From: DAOOVD01 sp035369845
GTDB lineage: Bacteria > Bacillota > Desulfotomaculia > Desulfotomaculales > Pelotomaculaceae
Assembly (NCBI GenBank): GCA_035369845.1
Contig: DAOOVD010000020.1
Coordinates: 1-40,174, forward strand
DNA: 40,174 nt
Direction: 5' to 3'
The notes under the pieces were generated by a model. The model saw nothing but the letters and a program-made list of their open reading frames with translations. It did not search any database and was not told the origin of the DNA. The translations under genes and the position numbers were made by a program. This document shows positions 1 to 8,131 of the stretch, piece by piece. The first letter of the stretch is position 1, and every line of letters starts with the position of its first letter.

Positions 1-1032
1 GGCCTCGCACATGCCGCTTGCGGAAATAATGATCGAACCGCTCGTATTGTTCAAAGACATGGACTCCTGGGCCGACTGGGTAAACTTGAGACCGGGAAAA
101 TTAACGGGGTCCCCGCCCCTGAGGGCTATTTCGACGGCCTCCTCGTCAAAAAAATCGCGGTTCTTCTGAAAAACCGCAGTAATAGCGGCGGCCAGCGGGC
201 TGTCTATATATACCGTCATGGGAGGCATTCTCCCGGCTTCATACAAGAGACTCAAGTGGTAAAGGAGGTCCTGTGTCCGCTCCACCGCAAATGCCGGGAT
301 AATCAGGTTGCCGCCTTTCCTATATGTTTCCCATATGACGCCGTGTAATATTTCTATTTCATTTTCCCAGTCTTCATGCAGACGCGAACCGTAAGTGGAT
401 TCCATAACCACATAATCCGCTTCCGTTACTGCGGTGGGGTCCTTTACCAGCGGCCTGTCCTTGTTTCCGAGATCTCCCGAGAATACCAGCTTTGTCTCCG
501 AGCCGTTTTCACTTGCCCACAGTTCAATTATGGCAGATCCCAGAATGTGGCCCGCGTCAAGAAAACGGGCCTTTATATCCTGGGCAATCTGCACGGTCTC
601 ACCGTATCCGGCCACATTAAAATAAGGAAGACTGTTATACGCATCGCCGGCAGTGTAGATCGGCTCGATCAAATTCAGCCCCGCCCGGCGGTACTTGCGG
701 TTTTTCCGTTCAACCTCCATCTCCTGAATGTGCCCCGAATCGGGAAGCAGGTACTCGCAAAGAGCGACAGTGGGAGGAGTCGCCCAAATCCTGCCCTTAA
801 AACCATGTTTGATCAGCTTCGGAATCAGTCCGCTGTGATCTATATGCGCGTGCGTGAGCAAAACGAAATCCACGCTCTCCGGCGGAACTGGAAAAGCCCC
901 GTAATTCCTTTCCCTTATTTCCCTGGGCCCCTGAAACAGGCCGCAATCAATCATAACCTTCGTTTTTCCGGTATCCAGCAAAAAACACGAACCGGTAACC
1001 GTACCGGCAGCTCCCAAAAAATGCAGCCGCAT
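1..1032 (-). CDS. MBL-fold/beta-CASP metallohydrolase (RNase-like), 3' end outside window
   Basis: The frame is open from an ATG at 1032 to the window edge (344 codons), so the C-terminus is missing. The protein starts MRLHFLGAAGTVTGSC, the usual first strand of metallo-beta-lactamase hydrolases. It carries the metal motif HAHIDH at residues 61-66, followed by a DAGHILGS-type histidine motif and an FSGDLG aspartate motif. The later region (ESTYGSR, then IIPAFAVERTQDLL) is typical of the beta-CASP insertion of CPSF73/YSH1-like nucleases. Known relatives cleave RNA; an RNA substrate here is inferred. The RBS is GAGAGGTGGGG just before the ATG. It is divergent from the fmdB-like gene. Family assignment is firm, exact role is not. 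Confidence 0.85.
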   Translation of the reverse strand, partial: MRLHFLGAAGTVTGSCFLLDTGKTKVMIDCGLFQGPREIRERNYGAFPVPPESVDFVLLTHAHIDHSGLIPKLIKHGFKGRIWATPPTVALCEYLLPDSGHIQEMEVERKNRKYRRAGLNLIEPIYTAGDAYNSLPYFNVAGYGETVQIAQDIKARFLDAGHILGSAIIELWASENGSETKLVFSGDLGNKDRPLVKDPTAVTEADYVVMESTYGSRLHEDWENEIEILHGVIWETYRKGGNLIIPAFAVERTQDLLYHLSLLYEAGRMPPMTVYIDSPLAAAITAVFQKNRDFFDEEAVEIALRGGDPVNFPGLKFTQSAQESMSLNNTSGSIIISASGMCEA

Positions 1033-1121
1033 TTTCCCCACCTCTCAACCTGTTTATAAAATAAATTCCCCCCGTTCAACTCCAAACCCTTCTTTTTGCC
1101 GAACAAAAGTATTTCCCGCGC

Positions 1122-1150
1122 TTGACACCGCACTGCAACCAGGCTAATCT
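1122..1150 (+). promoter_or_regulatory. Candidate sigmaA promoter for the FmdB-like gene
   Basis: A perfect TTGACA (1122-1127) is followed by a 17-bp spacer and TAATCT (1145-1150), which keeps the key T, A and final T of a -10 box. It lies about 50 bp before the start codon at 1202. Confidence 0.45.
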
Positions 1151-1201
1151 AAAAATGCGGCAACCTTTCCAAATTGCTTTCAGAAAGGAGAGCACTCCAA
1201 A

Positions 1202-1423
1202 ATGCCGATATATGAATTCCGCTGCACAAGCTGCGGTATCCGTTTTGAAAGACTGTGTTCGATGGGTGAAAGCGGGAAAAACCTGAAGTGCCCCGGTTGC
1301 GGCGCCAGGCATCCGGACAGGGTCATGTCGACATTCATTTCCACGGGAACCGGAGGAGGGAAGGGAACCGGAACTGGATGCGGCACCTGCAGTTCGCACG
1401 ACTGCAGCAACTGCGGACATTAG
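1202..1423 (+). CDS. FmdB/CxxC_CxxC_SSSS family zinc ribbon protein
   Basis: 73 residues. It starts MPIYEFRCTSCG, the signature of the FmdB-type putative regulatory family, with zinc ligands Cys8, Cys11, Cys30 and Cys33. After the ribbon come a glycine/threonine-rich linker and a cysteine-rich tail (GCGTCSSHDCSNCGH). This could bind a second metal ion, though such tails are also common in the family. The RBS AGAAAGGAGAG precedes the ATG. The family is named after a regulator of a formamidase operon, but most members have no proven function. The gene appears to be a single transcription unit between a sigmaA-like promoter and a hairpin. Confidence 0.85.
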   Translation: MPIYEFRCTSCGIRFERLCSMGESGKNLKCPGCGARHPDRVMSTFISTGTGGGKGTGTGCGTCSSHDCSNCGH

Positions 1424-1450
1424 CAGCCGGCCGCCAGTAATAATTAATAA

Positions 1451-1477
1451 AGGAGGCGGAATGGACTTCTGCCTCCT
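1451..1477. terminator. Hairpin between convergent genes, likely bidirectional terminator
   Basis: An 11-bp stem (1451-1461 with 1467-1477, one G-T wobble) has a 5-nt loop. On the minus strand it is followed by TTTATTAATTATTA, so it best serves the LysM gene ending at 1494. The plus-strand tail is only weakly T-rich. Confidence 0.6.
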
Positions 1478-1493
1478 CCGGTCTTTCCAGTTG

Positions 1494-2597
1494 TTAAAAA
1501 CGGCAACGCAGTTCCACGTCATCGATTTTGACCGTGTTATTGTTGACCGCCGAGGGCTCAAAGGTAAACCTCACTTCGGCGGTTCTCGCGCCGGCGGGTA
1601 TGCGGCCGGTAGACAAACTGTATCGGTCGTAAGTATTGTTTGGTATGTTTTCCTGCGAAAACCGCGGTTCGGTTCTCCCCACGAATTCACCGGTTCTGCT
1701 GTAGTAAAAGATTTCTACGAACAAAACAAATCTACCCACACCGCCCGGCTGAACGTTTTCCCTGGCCCACCAGATCAAGTCGTAGATTCTTCCGGCCTCG
1801 ATATCCACCCTTTGGGAGAGAACCGCCCTCTCGTTGTGCCTGGCTCCCAGTTCAACAGCGTAGTTGCCTCTGCGCGACAGGGTGCTGCGGGAAAGGTTGC
1901 TTCCAGTCCAGCCTGCCGGAGGAGACGCCGGGCGGGGCCAGTCTTCAAACCCGGGGTTGACCAGAATGTTCACGTCCGGGCACGGCGTAGCGGTCGGTGT
2001 CGGTGTGGGAGTCGGCACAGCAGCCCGTATCCTTATAGTCGTTGAAATACCCCTGTTCCTGAAGCCCTCGGCAAAATTGAAACCCTCGATAGCGAAGGTG
2101 CCGGCGGCAACCTGCCGTCCCCGGTTATCCCGCTGGTTCCATACCGCCCGGAAGACCTGGCTCTCTCCCGGCGCCAGAACGACTCTTTCCGTAACCTGGG
2201 TAAACCTTCTGCCGGATGACCAGCGCCAGATTTCAGCCGGTTCGGCACCCCGTCTGGCCGCGAAATCAAAACGCTGCGAAGTGCGGTACCGGAGCGTTAT
2301 ACTGCTGCCTGAAACATTGTTTTTGACAAGTGTGATCGCCACGGGCTCACCCCTGCCGTATACAGACTTGTCGGTATATATCGTGTACAGCAATCCTTCA
2401 ATCCGCCTCGACACGGCGTTTGCGCCGGCCGGTTCGGCATCTTCCCCGCCCTCGGGTATTGTCAGGACCTGGCCCGGAAAAATCATATCCGGATTTGTGA
2501 TATTGTTTACCCGCGCCAGTCTCTGGGCAGTGGTGCCGAATCTCTGCGCTATGGCAAACAACGTGTCGCCTGGCTTAACCGTATAAGTCGTCGCCAC
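1494..2597 (-). CDS. LysM / BsuPI-like / carbohydrate-binding-like modular protein
   Basis: 367 residues from a GTG start with a strong RBS (GGGGAGG, 6 nt upstream). Three parts are visible. Residues 1-50 are one LysM domain (YTVKPGDTLFAIAQRFG... ending VLTIPEG), which binds peptidoglycan or chitin-like glycans. Residues about 60-190 resemble a BsuPI/intracellular-proteinase-inhibitor beta-sandwich. A PTPTPTPTATP linker (about 194-204) leads to residues 207-367, which begin NPGFEDW and look like a carbohydrate-binding jelly-roll. There is no signal peptide or membrane segment. Spore-coat LysM proteins such as SafA also lack signal peptides because they assemble in the mother cell, so a spore-surface role is possible; this is inference. 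No catalytic domain was recognised. Confidence 0.75.
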   Translation of the reverse strand: MATTYTVKPGDTLFAIAQRFGTTAQRLARVNNITNPDMIFPGQVLTIPEGGEDAEPAGANAVSRRIEGLLYTIYTDKSVYGRGEPVAITLVKNNVSGSSITLRYRTSQRFDFAARRGAEPAEIWRWSSGRRFTQVTERVVLAPGESQVFRAVWNQRDNRGRQVAAGTFAIEGFNFAEGFRNRGISTTIRIRAAVPTPTPTPTATPCPDVNILVNPGFEDWPRPASPPAGWTGSNLSRSTLSRRGNYAVELGARHNERAVLSQRVDIEAGRIYDLIWWARENVQPGGVGRFVLFVEIFYYSRTGEFVGRTEPRFSQENIPNNTYDRYSLSTGRIPAGARTAEVRFTFEPSAVNNNTVKIDDVELRCRF

Positions 2598-2819
2598 TAT
2601 ATTTCCTCCCCGTCAAATCATGAGTTATTTGGTTCATTTTATGCCTTCCGCGATGAAACTGCCACCGGCCGTGAAGATAAGGAGAAGCGAAGAAACCGGG
2701 CCCCCTGCCTTGCACCGGACGGGCCCCGTCACAAGGACAAAGTCGGGCCTGCTTGAATCTCATGCCATTTTTACGGCTGAACATCGCAAGTCACTAAAAC
2801 AACGACTGGAGGTAGCCTT

Positions 2820-3110
2820 ATGCACTGCGTTGAAGTAAGGGGATTCGGCTGTTTGATGAAACTCTTTGAAGAAAGAAAATGGCCTTTTCCTCTAAAAGTA
2901 CACCTGGACAAAAAGATCAGCGGCGCCGAACTTGCCAAAAAGCTGGATATCCCGCTTGACCAAATCGAAATCGTTTTTGTCAACGGCAGGGCCCGGACCC
3001 TGGAACAGACGGTCAAACCGGGCGACAGGGTGGCCTTTGTGCCGCCGGGCACCCCCGGTCCGTACAGGGTTCTGCTCGGCTTTGTGCGCAAAGGCAATGG
3101 TAAGGAATAA
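2820..3110 (+). CDS. MoaD/ThiS-like beta-grasp protein paired with an AOR
   Basis: 96 residues, RBS GGAGGTAGCC before the ATG. The fold-level pattern is that of small sulfur carriers: an EVRGFG first strand, an AELAKKLDIP helix, VFVNGRA and then PGDRVAFVPPGTPGPYR. True sulfur carriers end in Gly-Gly, which is adenylated and thiocarboxylated. This one runs on to LLGFVRKGNGKE and has no terminal diglycine. The next gene on the same strand is an AOR-family tungstopterin oxidoreductase, so a role in cofactor supply or as a bound partner is likely. A 0.5-kb repeat region separates the two. Alternatives are a processed C-terminus or a non-catalytic subunit. Confidence 0.75.
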   Translation: MHCVEVRGFGCLMKLFEERKWPFPLKVHLDKKISGAELAKKLDIPLDQIEIVFVNGRARTLEQTVKPGDRVAFVPPGTPGPYRVLLGFVRKGNGKE

Positions 3111-3122
3111 CCGGCCCGGAGG

Positions 3123-3331
3123 TTGTCGACAAAGCGCCCTGAGGTTGAAACACCCGCTTTAGCGCTTCGCCCCGGGTGAACCGGGGCAGCGCCTTCACCG
3201 CTCGCTCCCCCGCTTTCGCGCAGGCAGCACCAAACTGCAAACATTAAGGCGGAACCGGGAAGCCTTCCCCGCCTGTAATGCCGGCGGCAGCCTGCTCCGA
3301 GTATGGCAGCTTTACTCGAAAGTAAATTATC
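3123..3331. repeat. Repeat island I (modules A-B-D)
   Basis: This fills most of the 0.5-kb space between the MoaD-like gene and the AOR gene. Module A runs from about 3123 to 3186, with ACAAAG, GAGGTTGAAAC, then GGTGAACCGGGG. Module B is about 3196-3242 (CACCGCTCGCTCC... GGCAGCACC). Module D is about 3251-3331 (CCCGCCTGTAATGCCGG, GGCAGCCTGC, CTTTACTC). The same three modules in the same order recur at 30082-30275. No open frame with a good RBS was seen inside. Confidence 0.75.
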
Positions 3332-3375
3332 TTCGATTAAACTACCAATTACACAGCGGTCGGGAACCCGCCGTC

Positions 3376-3394
3376 CCGGCCTGGTTCAGGCCGG
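3376..3394. repeat. 8-bp perfect hairpin abutting the TIR element
   Basis: CCGGCCTG (3376-3383) pairs with CAGGCCGG (3387-3394) around a 3-nt loop. No T-run follows on either strand, so it is probably not a terminator. Its right arm shares one base with the left end of the 97-bp inverted-repeat element. Confidence 0.6.
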
Positions 3395-3490
3395 CCCGGC
3401 ACTCAGGTTGTAATAATGATTTGCCGCCAGGACAATGTACTCCCAAGTATTGCCGGCCGGGAACCAAGGTGTTTTCACTGAGTGCCGGGC
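3394..3490. mobile_element. 97-bp MITE-like element, copy 1
   Basis: A perfect 13-bp terminal inverted repeat, GCCCGGCACTCAG at 3394-3406 and its complement at 3478-3490, bounds a 71-bp core. A second element with the core terminus CCCGGCACTCA lies at 12858-12954 and has almost the same length but an unrelated interior. No target-site duplication could be seen. Mobility is inferred only from structure and recurrence. Confidence 0.55.
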
Positions 3491-3614
3491 AAGTCGTTCG
3501 CCGCCAACGAGGGCGCTGTCCGTTAAAAAATTATGCTAAAAAATTACAACAAATAAAGGGTTTTTATTCACAACAATTGAAATATTCTAAAAAAGTTAAA
3601 GGAGGGTATTGCCG

Positions 3615-5339
3615 GTGAAAAGAATCCTGAGGGTTAACATGACCACGAAAGAAGTGAAGTACGAGCCTGTTCCGGAAAAATACGCCCTGCTCGGCGGGAG
3701 GGGTCTTACTTCCCGGATTTTGTACGATGAAGTCGACCCGGCCTGTGAACCGCTGGGCCTCCTCAACAAATTGGTCTTTGCCCCCGGCCTGCTTTCCGGA
3801 ACAAATGCGCCTTCTTCCGGACGCTTTTCCGCAGGCGCAAAGAGCCCGCTGACCGGCGGAATCAAAGAGGCCAACGCGGGCGGAGTGGCCTCGCAGAAGC
3901 TTGCAAACCTCGGCCTGAAGGCCGTCATCGTCGAGGGGAAACCGGCCCCCGGAGAGAAGTACGTCCTCAAGGTTTCTCTTGACGGCGCCGAACTCCTGGC
4001 GGCGGGGGAAGTTGCCGGCAGAGGCGGCTACGAGACAGTGTCCATGCTCAAGAAAAAATTCGGCGACAAAGTCGGGGTCGTCTTCATCGGCCCAGCAGGT
4101 GAGATGCTGATGGCAGGCGCTGGAATAGGCAACAACGACCCGGAAGGCAATGCGGGGCGCTATGCCGGCAGGGGCGGACTGGGCGCCGTCATGGGTTCGA
4201 AGGGATTGAAGGCCATCGTCATCGACTCTCCGAAGACTTTCGAGGCGGCAGTCAAGGATAAGGAACGGTTTACCGCAGCCGCCAGGAAATTCGCAAAGAT
4301 CCTGCAGGATCACCCGGTCACCGGACAAGGACTGCCCGCATACGGCACCAACGTTCTGATGAATATCATCAACGAGGCCGGCACGTTGCCCATCCGGAAC
4401 TTCCGCTACGGCCGGTGGGACGGGGCCGGCCAGGTCGGCGGAGAAAAGTACGCCGAACTGTGCCGCGACCGCGGCGGGAAAGCTACTCACGCCTGCAATC
4501 CCGGTTGCGTTATACGCTGCTCCAACATATTCATTCTTCCGGACGGACGCTCAGTCGGTTCCGTCGAATATGAAACGGCCTGGGCATTCGGTCCCAACCT
4601 GCAAATAAACGATCCCGACATAATCGGCAGGTTAAACTACATCTGCAACGACGTCGGGCTGGACACCATTGAAGCGGGCGTTACACTGGGCGTTCTGATG
4701 GAGGCCGGCGTTATTCCGTTCGGAGACGGTGAAGCTGCCGTCGCCGCCCTCGAAGAGGTAGGCAAGGGCTCCGCTCTGGGACGGATTATCGGTTCGGGAG
4801 CCGCCTCGGCAGGCAAAGCTTACGGTATCACCAGGGTGCCGGTGGTAAAGGGGCAGAGCATTCCCGCTTACGACCCCAGGTCCTGCAGGGGCAACGGCGT
4901 CACCTACGCAACCTCCCCGATGGGCGCGGACCACACCGCCGGCTACGCGGTTACCGCGAACATCCTGAAAGTTGGCGGATTCGTGGACCCCAACAGTGAC
5001 GAGGGGCAGATCGATCTTTCCAGGAATCTGCAGATCGCCACCGCCGCGGTGGACAGTATCGGACTATGCCTGTTTGTTGCCTTCGCCGTGCTCGACAACC
5101 AGGAAGGGCTTCCCGCCATCATAGAAATGATTAACGCCATGTACGGCGTAAACCTTACCCAGGATGACGTGATGGCGCTCGGCAAAGAAATACTGAAGAC
5201 GGAACGCGAATTCAACAAGAAAGCCGGCTTTACAAGCCTTGACGACCGCCTGCCCTGGTTCTTCCACGAAGAGGCGCTGGAGCCCCATATGACCAAATTC
5301 GTTTTAAGGGAAGAACTCGACGCGGTTTTCAACTTCTAA
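3615..5339 (+). CDS. Aldehyde:ferredoxin oxidoreductase family protein (tungstopterin, 4Fe-4S)
   Basis: 574 residues from a GTG at 3615, 8 nt after AAAGGAGGG. A TTG at 3609 lies too close to the RBS. It begins with the AOR N-terminal domain (KRILRVNMTTKEV... GGRGLTSRILYDEV), with FAPGLLSGT, GRFSAGAKSPLTGG and GRGGLGAVMGSKGLKAI, the segments that wrap the bis-pterin tungsten cofactor. Cluster ligands are probably the cysteines in HACNPGCVIRCSN and the later DSIGLC. The first spacing is C-x3-C-x3-C rather than the commoner C-x2-C-x3-C. AORs oxidise aldehydes to acids with ferredoxin as acceptor; the substrate here cannot be read from sequence. Upstream is a MoaD-like gene. Slightly shorter than archaeal AOR (about 605). 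Confidence 0.88.
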   Translation: MKRILRVNMTTKEVKYEPVPEKYALLGGRGLTSRILYDEVDPACEPLGLLNKLVFAPGLLSGTNAPSSGRFSAGAKSPLTGGIKEANAGGVASQKLANLGLKAVIVEGKPAPGEKYVLKVSLDGAELLAAGEVAGRGGYETVSMLKKKFGDKVGVVFIGPAGEMLMAGAGIGNNDPEGNAGRYAGRGGLGAVMGSKGLKAIVIDSPKTFEAAVKDKERFTAAARKFAKILQDHPVTGQGLPAYGTNVLMNIINEAGTLPIRNFRYGRWDGAGQVGGEKYAELCRDRGGKATHACNPGCVIRCSNIFILPDGRSVGSVEYETAWAFGPNLQINDPDIIGRLNYICNDVGLDTIEAGVTLGVLMEAGVIPFGDGEAAVAALEEVGKGSALGRIIGSGAASAGKAYGITRVPVVKGQSIPAYDPRSCRGNGVTYATSPMGADHTAGYAVTANILKVGGFVDPNSDEGQIDLSRNLQIATAAVDSIGLCLFVAFAVLDNQEGLPAIIEMINAMYGVNLTQDDVMALGKEILKTEREFNKKAGFTSLDDRLPWFFHEEALEPHMTKFVLREELDAVFNF

Positions 5340-5385
5340 AAACCGTTAAACCGTGTTAAAATCGATACAACTTGTTCAATGAACC

Positions 5386-5425
5386 GGGCTTGCCGCAGGA
5401 TTCCGGAGGTAACTGCAGCAAGCCC
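5386..5425. terminator. Interrupted hairpin between convergent AOR and nrdG
   Basis: GGGCTTGC (5386-5393) pairs with its complement at 5418-5425, and an inner GCAG/CTGC continues the stem after a 1-nt mismatch on each side. It sits between the AOR stop (5339) and the nrdG stop (5450). The flanking T-runs are short, so its strength as a terminator is uncertain. Confidence 0.45.
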
Positions 5426-5449
5426 TTCATTCTTGACCGGCGGCCTTCT

Positions 5450-5956
5450 TCAAGCGAATCCGGCCTTCACCACCCCGCCGGACTGCAGGGATTTCGCCAC
5501 GTCGATGATCCTCTGGTTGCCCGAACCCCGGAAGGGAAGCTCCAGGTCCCTTTCTTCCAGAATAAACGGACCGTCCACGATAAAGTCGGAAACCAGCAGC
5601 AAACCCTTTACCGCTCCGTCCTCCCGCGACAGTTCCAGGAGTTCTTCCCAGGTATAGCCGGTAAAAGTAATCACGTCAAGCCCCAGCTTTTTAACTTCCC
5701 GGCCTAGCCACGCCAGTTGCCCCGCCTGGAGGAACGGCTCCCCGCCGGAAAAGGTCACCCCCTTAATCAGCCCGGCGGTTTTCACCCGCTCCAGCAATTC
5801 ACCGGCCGGCACAACAGTACCGCCTTCCGGATCCCAGGTATGCGGGTTGTGACAGCCCTTGCAACGGCGCCTGCAGCCCTGGACAAATATCACAAACCTC
5901 AGGCCGGGGCCGTCAGCCACGCTTTCCCCGACCATTCCCGCTATACGAAGTTTCAT
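5450..5956 (-). CDS. nrdG: Anaerobic ribonucleotide reductase activating enzyme (radical SAM)
   Basis: 168 residues. It uses a 4Fe-4S cluster and S-adenosylmethionine to put the glycyl radical on NrdD. The cluster motif CRRRCKGC gives Cys28, Cys32 and Cys35 (CxxxCxxC). The SAM-binding GGEP is at residues 71-74, and the N-terminal VADGPGLRFVIFVQGC segment is characteristic of activases. The length fits the family (about 155-175). The RBS AAAGGTTG lies upstream of the ATG. It is the last gene of the nrdR-nrdD-nrdG unit, separated from nrdD by about 160 bp without a convincing gene. Confidence 0.93.
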   Translation of the reverse strand: MKLRIAGMVGESVADGPGLRFVIFVQGCRRRCKGCHNPHTWDPEGGTVVPAGELLERVKTAGLIKGVTFSGGEPFLQAGQLAWLGREVKKLGLDVITFTGYTWEELLELSREDGAVKGLLLVSDFIVDGPFILEERDLELPFRGSGNQRIIDVAKSLQSGGVVKAGFA

Positions 5957-6118
5957 AAATTTTCAACCTTTGTAATTAGAATTTTGTTGTAAGAGCGTAT
6001 TCTCCCACATAAATTCAATCTTTACTTTTACAAATCCCCATCAAAAGTTTTTTCATGTGTATACCCTCTCAACTCCCAGGCTCTTCCCTTTTAGCCAGCC
6101 ATTCTTTTAACAATATAT

Positions 6119-8131
6119 TCATTTATGCGGCCTCCTGTCCCTCAACTCGGCCAGCTTGCTGTCGTTGAACCTGTCGGTGGTGCTCAGATACCCCGTTATC
6201 CGGCGCACGCGCCTGATGAAGGCCGAACCGCAGCGAGGGCAGTTATCCTCGCTGAACACACCCGTATAGTTGCAGTTGGTGCAGAAGTCGACTGGATAGT
6301 TTATCCCCCCGTAACCCACGTCGCAGTTGCGCATGTGTCTGATCACCGCCTCAACGGCTTCCGTGTTGTGCAACGGCGGGGAAGACATCTCCACGTAGCT
6401 TATGTGCCCGGCATTGCAAAACTTGTGGTACGGTCCTTCCAGACTAATCTTGTCGAAGCTGCTGATGGCGAAATCCACGGGAATATGGAACGAGTTGGTA
6501 TAGTATTCCTTCGTGGTCACTCCCGGAATCAAGCCGAATTCTTTGCGGTCCAGTTTGATGAAACGCCCGGACAGCCCCTCAGCCGGAGTAGCCAGGAAAG
6601 TGTAGTTCAGGTCGTACTCCTCCGCGGCATCGTCGACCTTTTTGCGCATGAACTCAACAATATCCAGCCCCAGGGCCTGAGCTTCCTCGCTTTCGCCGTG
6701 ATGGTACCCGGTAAGCGCGGTAAGGGCTTCGGCCAGCCCGATAAAACCGATGGAAAGGGTGCCGTGCTTGATCGCCTCGGCAATCGGATCTTCGGGACTC
6801 AGGTTTTCCGAGTCGAGGTATAACCTTTGCCCCATGATAAACGGCATGTCCTTGACCCTCAGCCTGCTCTGGACCCCGTAGCGGTGGAAAAGCTGGCGGA
6901 CAGCCAGGTCCATCACTTCTGAAAGCCTGCGGTAGAATTCATCCAGGCTGCGCTCGGCCTTTATGGCCACCCGGGGCAGGTTAACGGTGGTGAAGGACAA
7001 GTTCCCTCTCCGGTCGGTGACCGACGGGCCGCGCCGGTTCGCCATAACTCTCGTCCGGCAGCCCATATAGGCTACCTCCGTCCCCCACTCCTTGTTGAAA
7101 GATGAATCCATAAAGCTGAAGGTAGGGTTCAACCGCCTGCTGGCCACTTTTACCGCCAGCTTGAACAGGTCGTAGTTGGGCTCGCCCGGGTTGAAGTTGA
7201 CTCCTTCCTTAACCCTGAAAATAATATTTGGAAAGATCGGATTTTCTCCGTTCCCCAACCCGGCCTCGTAGGCAAGCAGCAGGTTTCTCACCACCTTGCG
7301 GGCAGCTTCGGAGGTTTCGGTTCCTATGTTTATTGATGAAAAAGGCACCTGGGCGCCGGCCCTGCTATGCATCGAGTTCAGGTTGTGAATCAGGGCCTCC
7401 ATGGCCTGGTAGGTTTCAAAATCGGTGGCGTTCTCCACAAAGGGCGCAATGTCGCGGTCGAAAAAGGCAAAGGACTGGCCGCCGTGCATGTCGTTCTGGG
7501 AACTCTGCAGTATTATGGCCGCCAGGGCAGTTGCGGTACCGGGCCGTTTGGGGGGCCGGATGTACCCGTGCCCGGTGTTGAACCCTTCCGACAGCATTTT
7601 GAACAGGGGAATCTGTAAACAGGTGAGAGTTTTCCCGTAGAAGTCGAGGTCATGTATGTGAATTTCTCCCTGTATGTGCGCCCGCGACATATCTTCGGGG
7701 ATCAGACGCGTCAGGTAGTACCTCTTGCTGGCGGCGCTCGCGATCTGAAGCATTTTTGCCGACGGGGAATTGCTTATGTTGGCATTTTCCCGGTTGGTTT
7801 CCTCAAGAATTTCCTCCACCGCGTCCATCAGTTCGCTTTTGGCCTCACGCATGCGCGTCCGCCTGTCGCGGTAGAGAATATACGCCTTGGCTGTACGGGC
7901 GTGGCCGGCCTCGATCAGAACTTTCTCCACGATGTCCTGGACGTCTTCCACCCCGAACAAATTCCCGTTGTACCTCTTCTTCAAAAGCTTGATCACTTCG
8001 ATGGTAAGTTCCATGGCCGTCTGGCGGTCCTCCCCGCCTACCGCCCGGGCAGCTTTGAAAATCGCGTCGGTAATCTTGGTCTCGTCAAACGGGACCTCCC
8101 GGCCGTCGCGCTTTTGAATCGACTTAAACAT
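6119..8131 (-). CDS. nrdD: Anaerobic ribonucleoside-triphosphate reductase, class III
   Basis: 670 residues. It reduces ribonucleoside triphosphates to deoxy forms without oxygen. The N-terminus (KRDGREVPFDETKITDAIFK) is an ATP-cone allosteric domain over about residues 1-95. The C-terminal zinc site has Cys617, Cys620, Cys631 and Cys634 (CTNC...CPRC). The glycyl radical loop RRITGYLSTTDRF places the radical at Gly647. Its start codon overlaps the end of nrdR by 8 nt (nrdR ends CAT GTT TAA; nrdD begins ATG TTT AAG), which suggests translational coupling. NrdR is expected to repress it together with itself. It is the only RNR in the window. Confidence 0.96.
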   Translation of the reverse strand: MFKSIQKRDGREVPFDETKITDAIFKAARAVGGEDRQTAMELTIEVIKLLKKRYNGNLFGVEDVQDIVEKVLIEAGHARTAKAYILYRDRRTRMREAKSELMDAVEEILEETNRENANISNSPSAKMLQIASAASKRYYLTRLIPEDMSRAHIQGEIHIHDLDFYGKTLTCLQIPLFKMLSEGFNTGHGYIRPPKRPGTATALAAIILQSSQNDMHGGQSFAFFDRDIAPFVENATDFETYQAMEALIHNLNSMHSRAGAQVPFSSINIGTETSEAARKVVRNLLLAYEAGLGNGENPIFPNIIFRVKEGVNFNPGEPNYDLFKLAVKVASRRLNPTFSFMDSSFNKEWGTEVAYMGCRTRVMANRRGPSVTDRRGNLSFTTVNLPRVAIKAERSLDEFYRRLSEVMDLAVRQLFHRYGVQSRLRVKDMPFIMGQRLYLDSENLSPEDPIAEAIKHGTLSIGFIGLAEALTALTGYHHGESEEAQALGLDIVEFMRKKVDDAAEEYDLNYTFLATPAEGLSGRFIKLDRKEFGLIPGVTTKEYYTNSFHIPVDFAISSFDKISLEGPYHKFCNAGHISYVEMSSPPLHNTEAVEAVIRHMRNCDVGYGGINYPVDFCTNCNYTGVFSEDNCPRCGSAFIRRVRRITGYLSTTDRFNDSKLAELRDRRPHK

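Noticed and set aside
2598..2819. A Moco/tungsten cofactor riboswitch before the MoaD-like gene
   Set aside because: The 222-bp leader has a GGGCCC/GGGCCC hairpin, but I could not match the known Moco RNA motif. A covariance model search (Rfam) would decide.
3421..3618. A 65-codon frame across the 97-bp element before the AOR gene
   Set aside because: No RBS, it crosses the inverted-repeat element, and the composition is not protein-like.
5957..6118. A 13-codon reading frame (MKKLLMGICKSKD) between nrdD and nrdG with a fair RBS
   Set aside because: Too short to tell from chance, and no known peptide is expected there.
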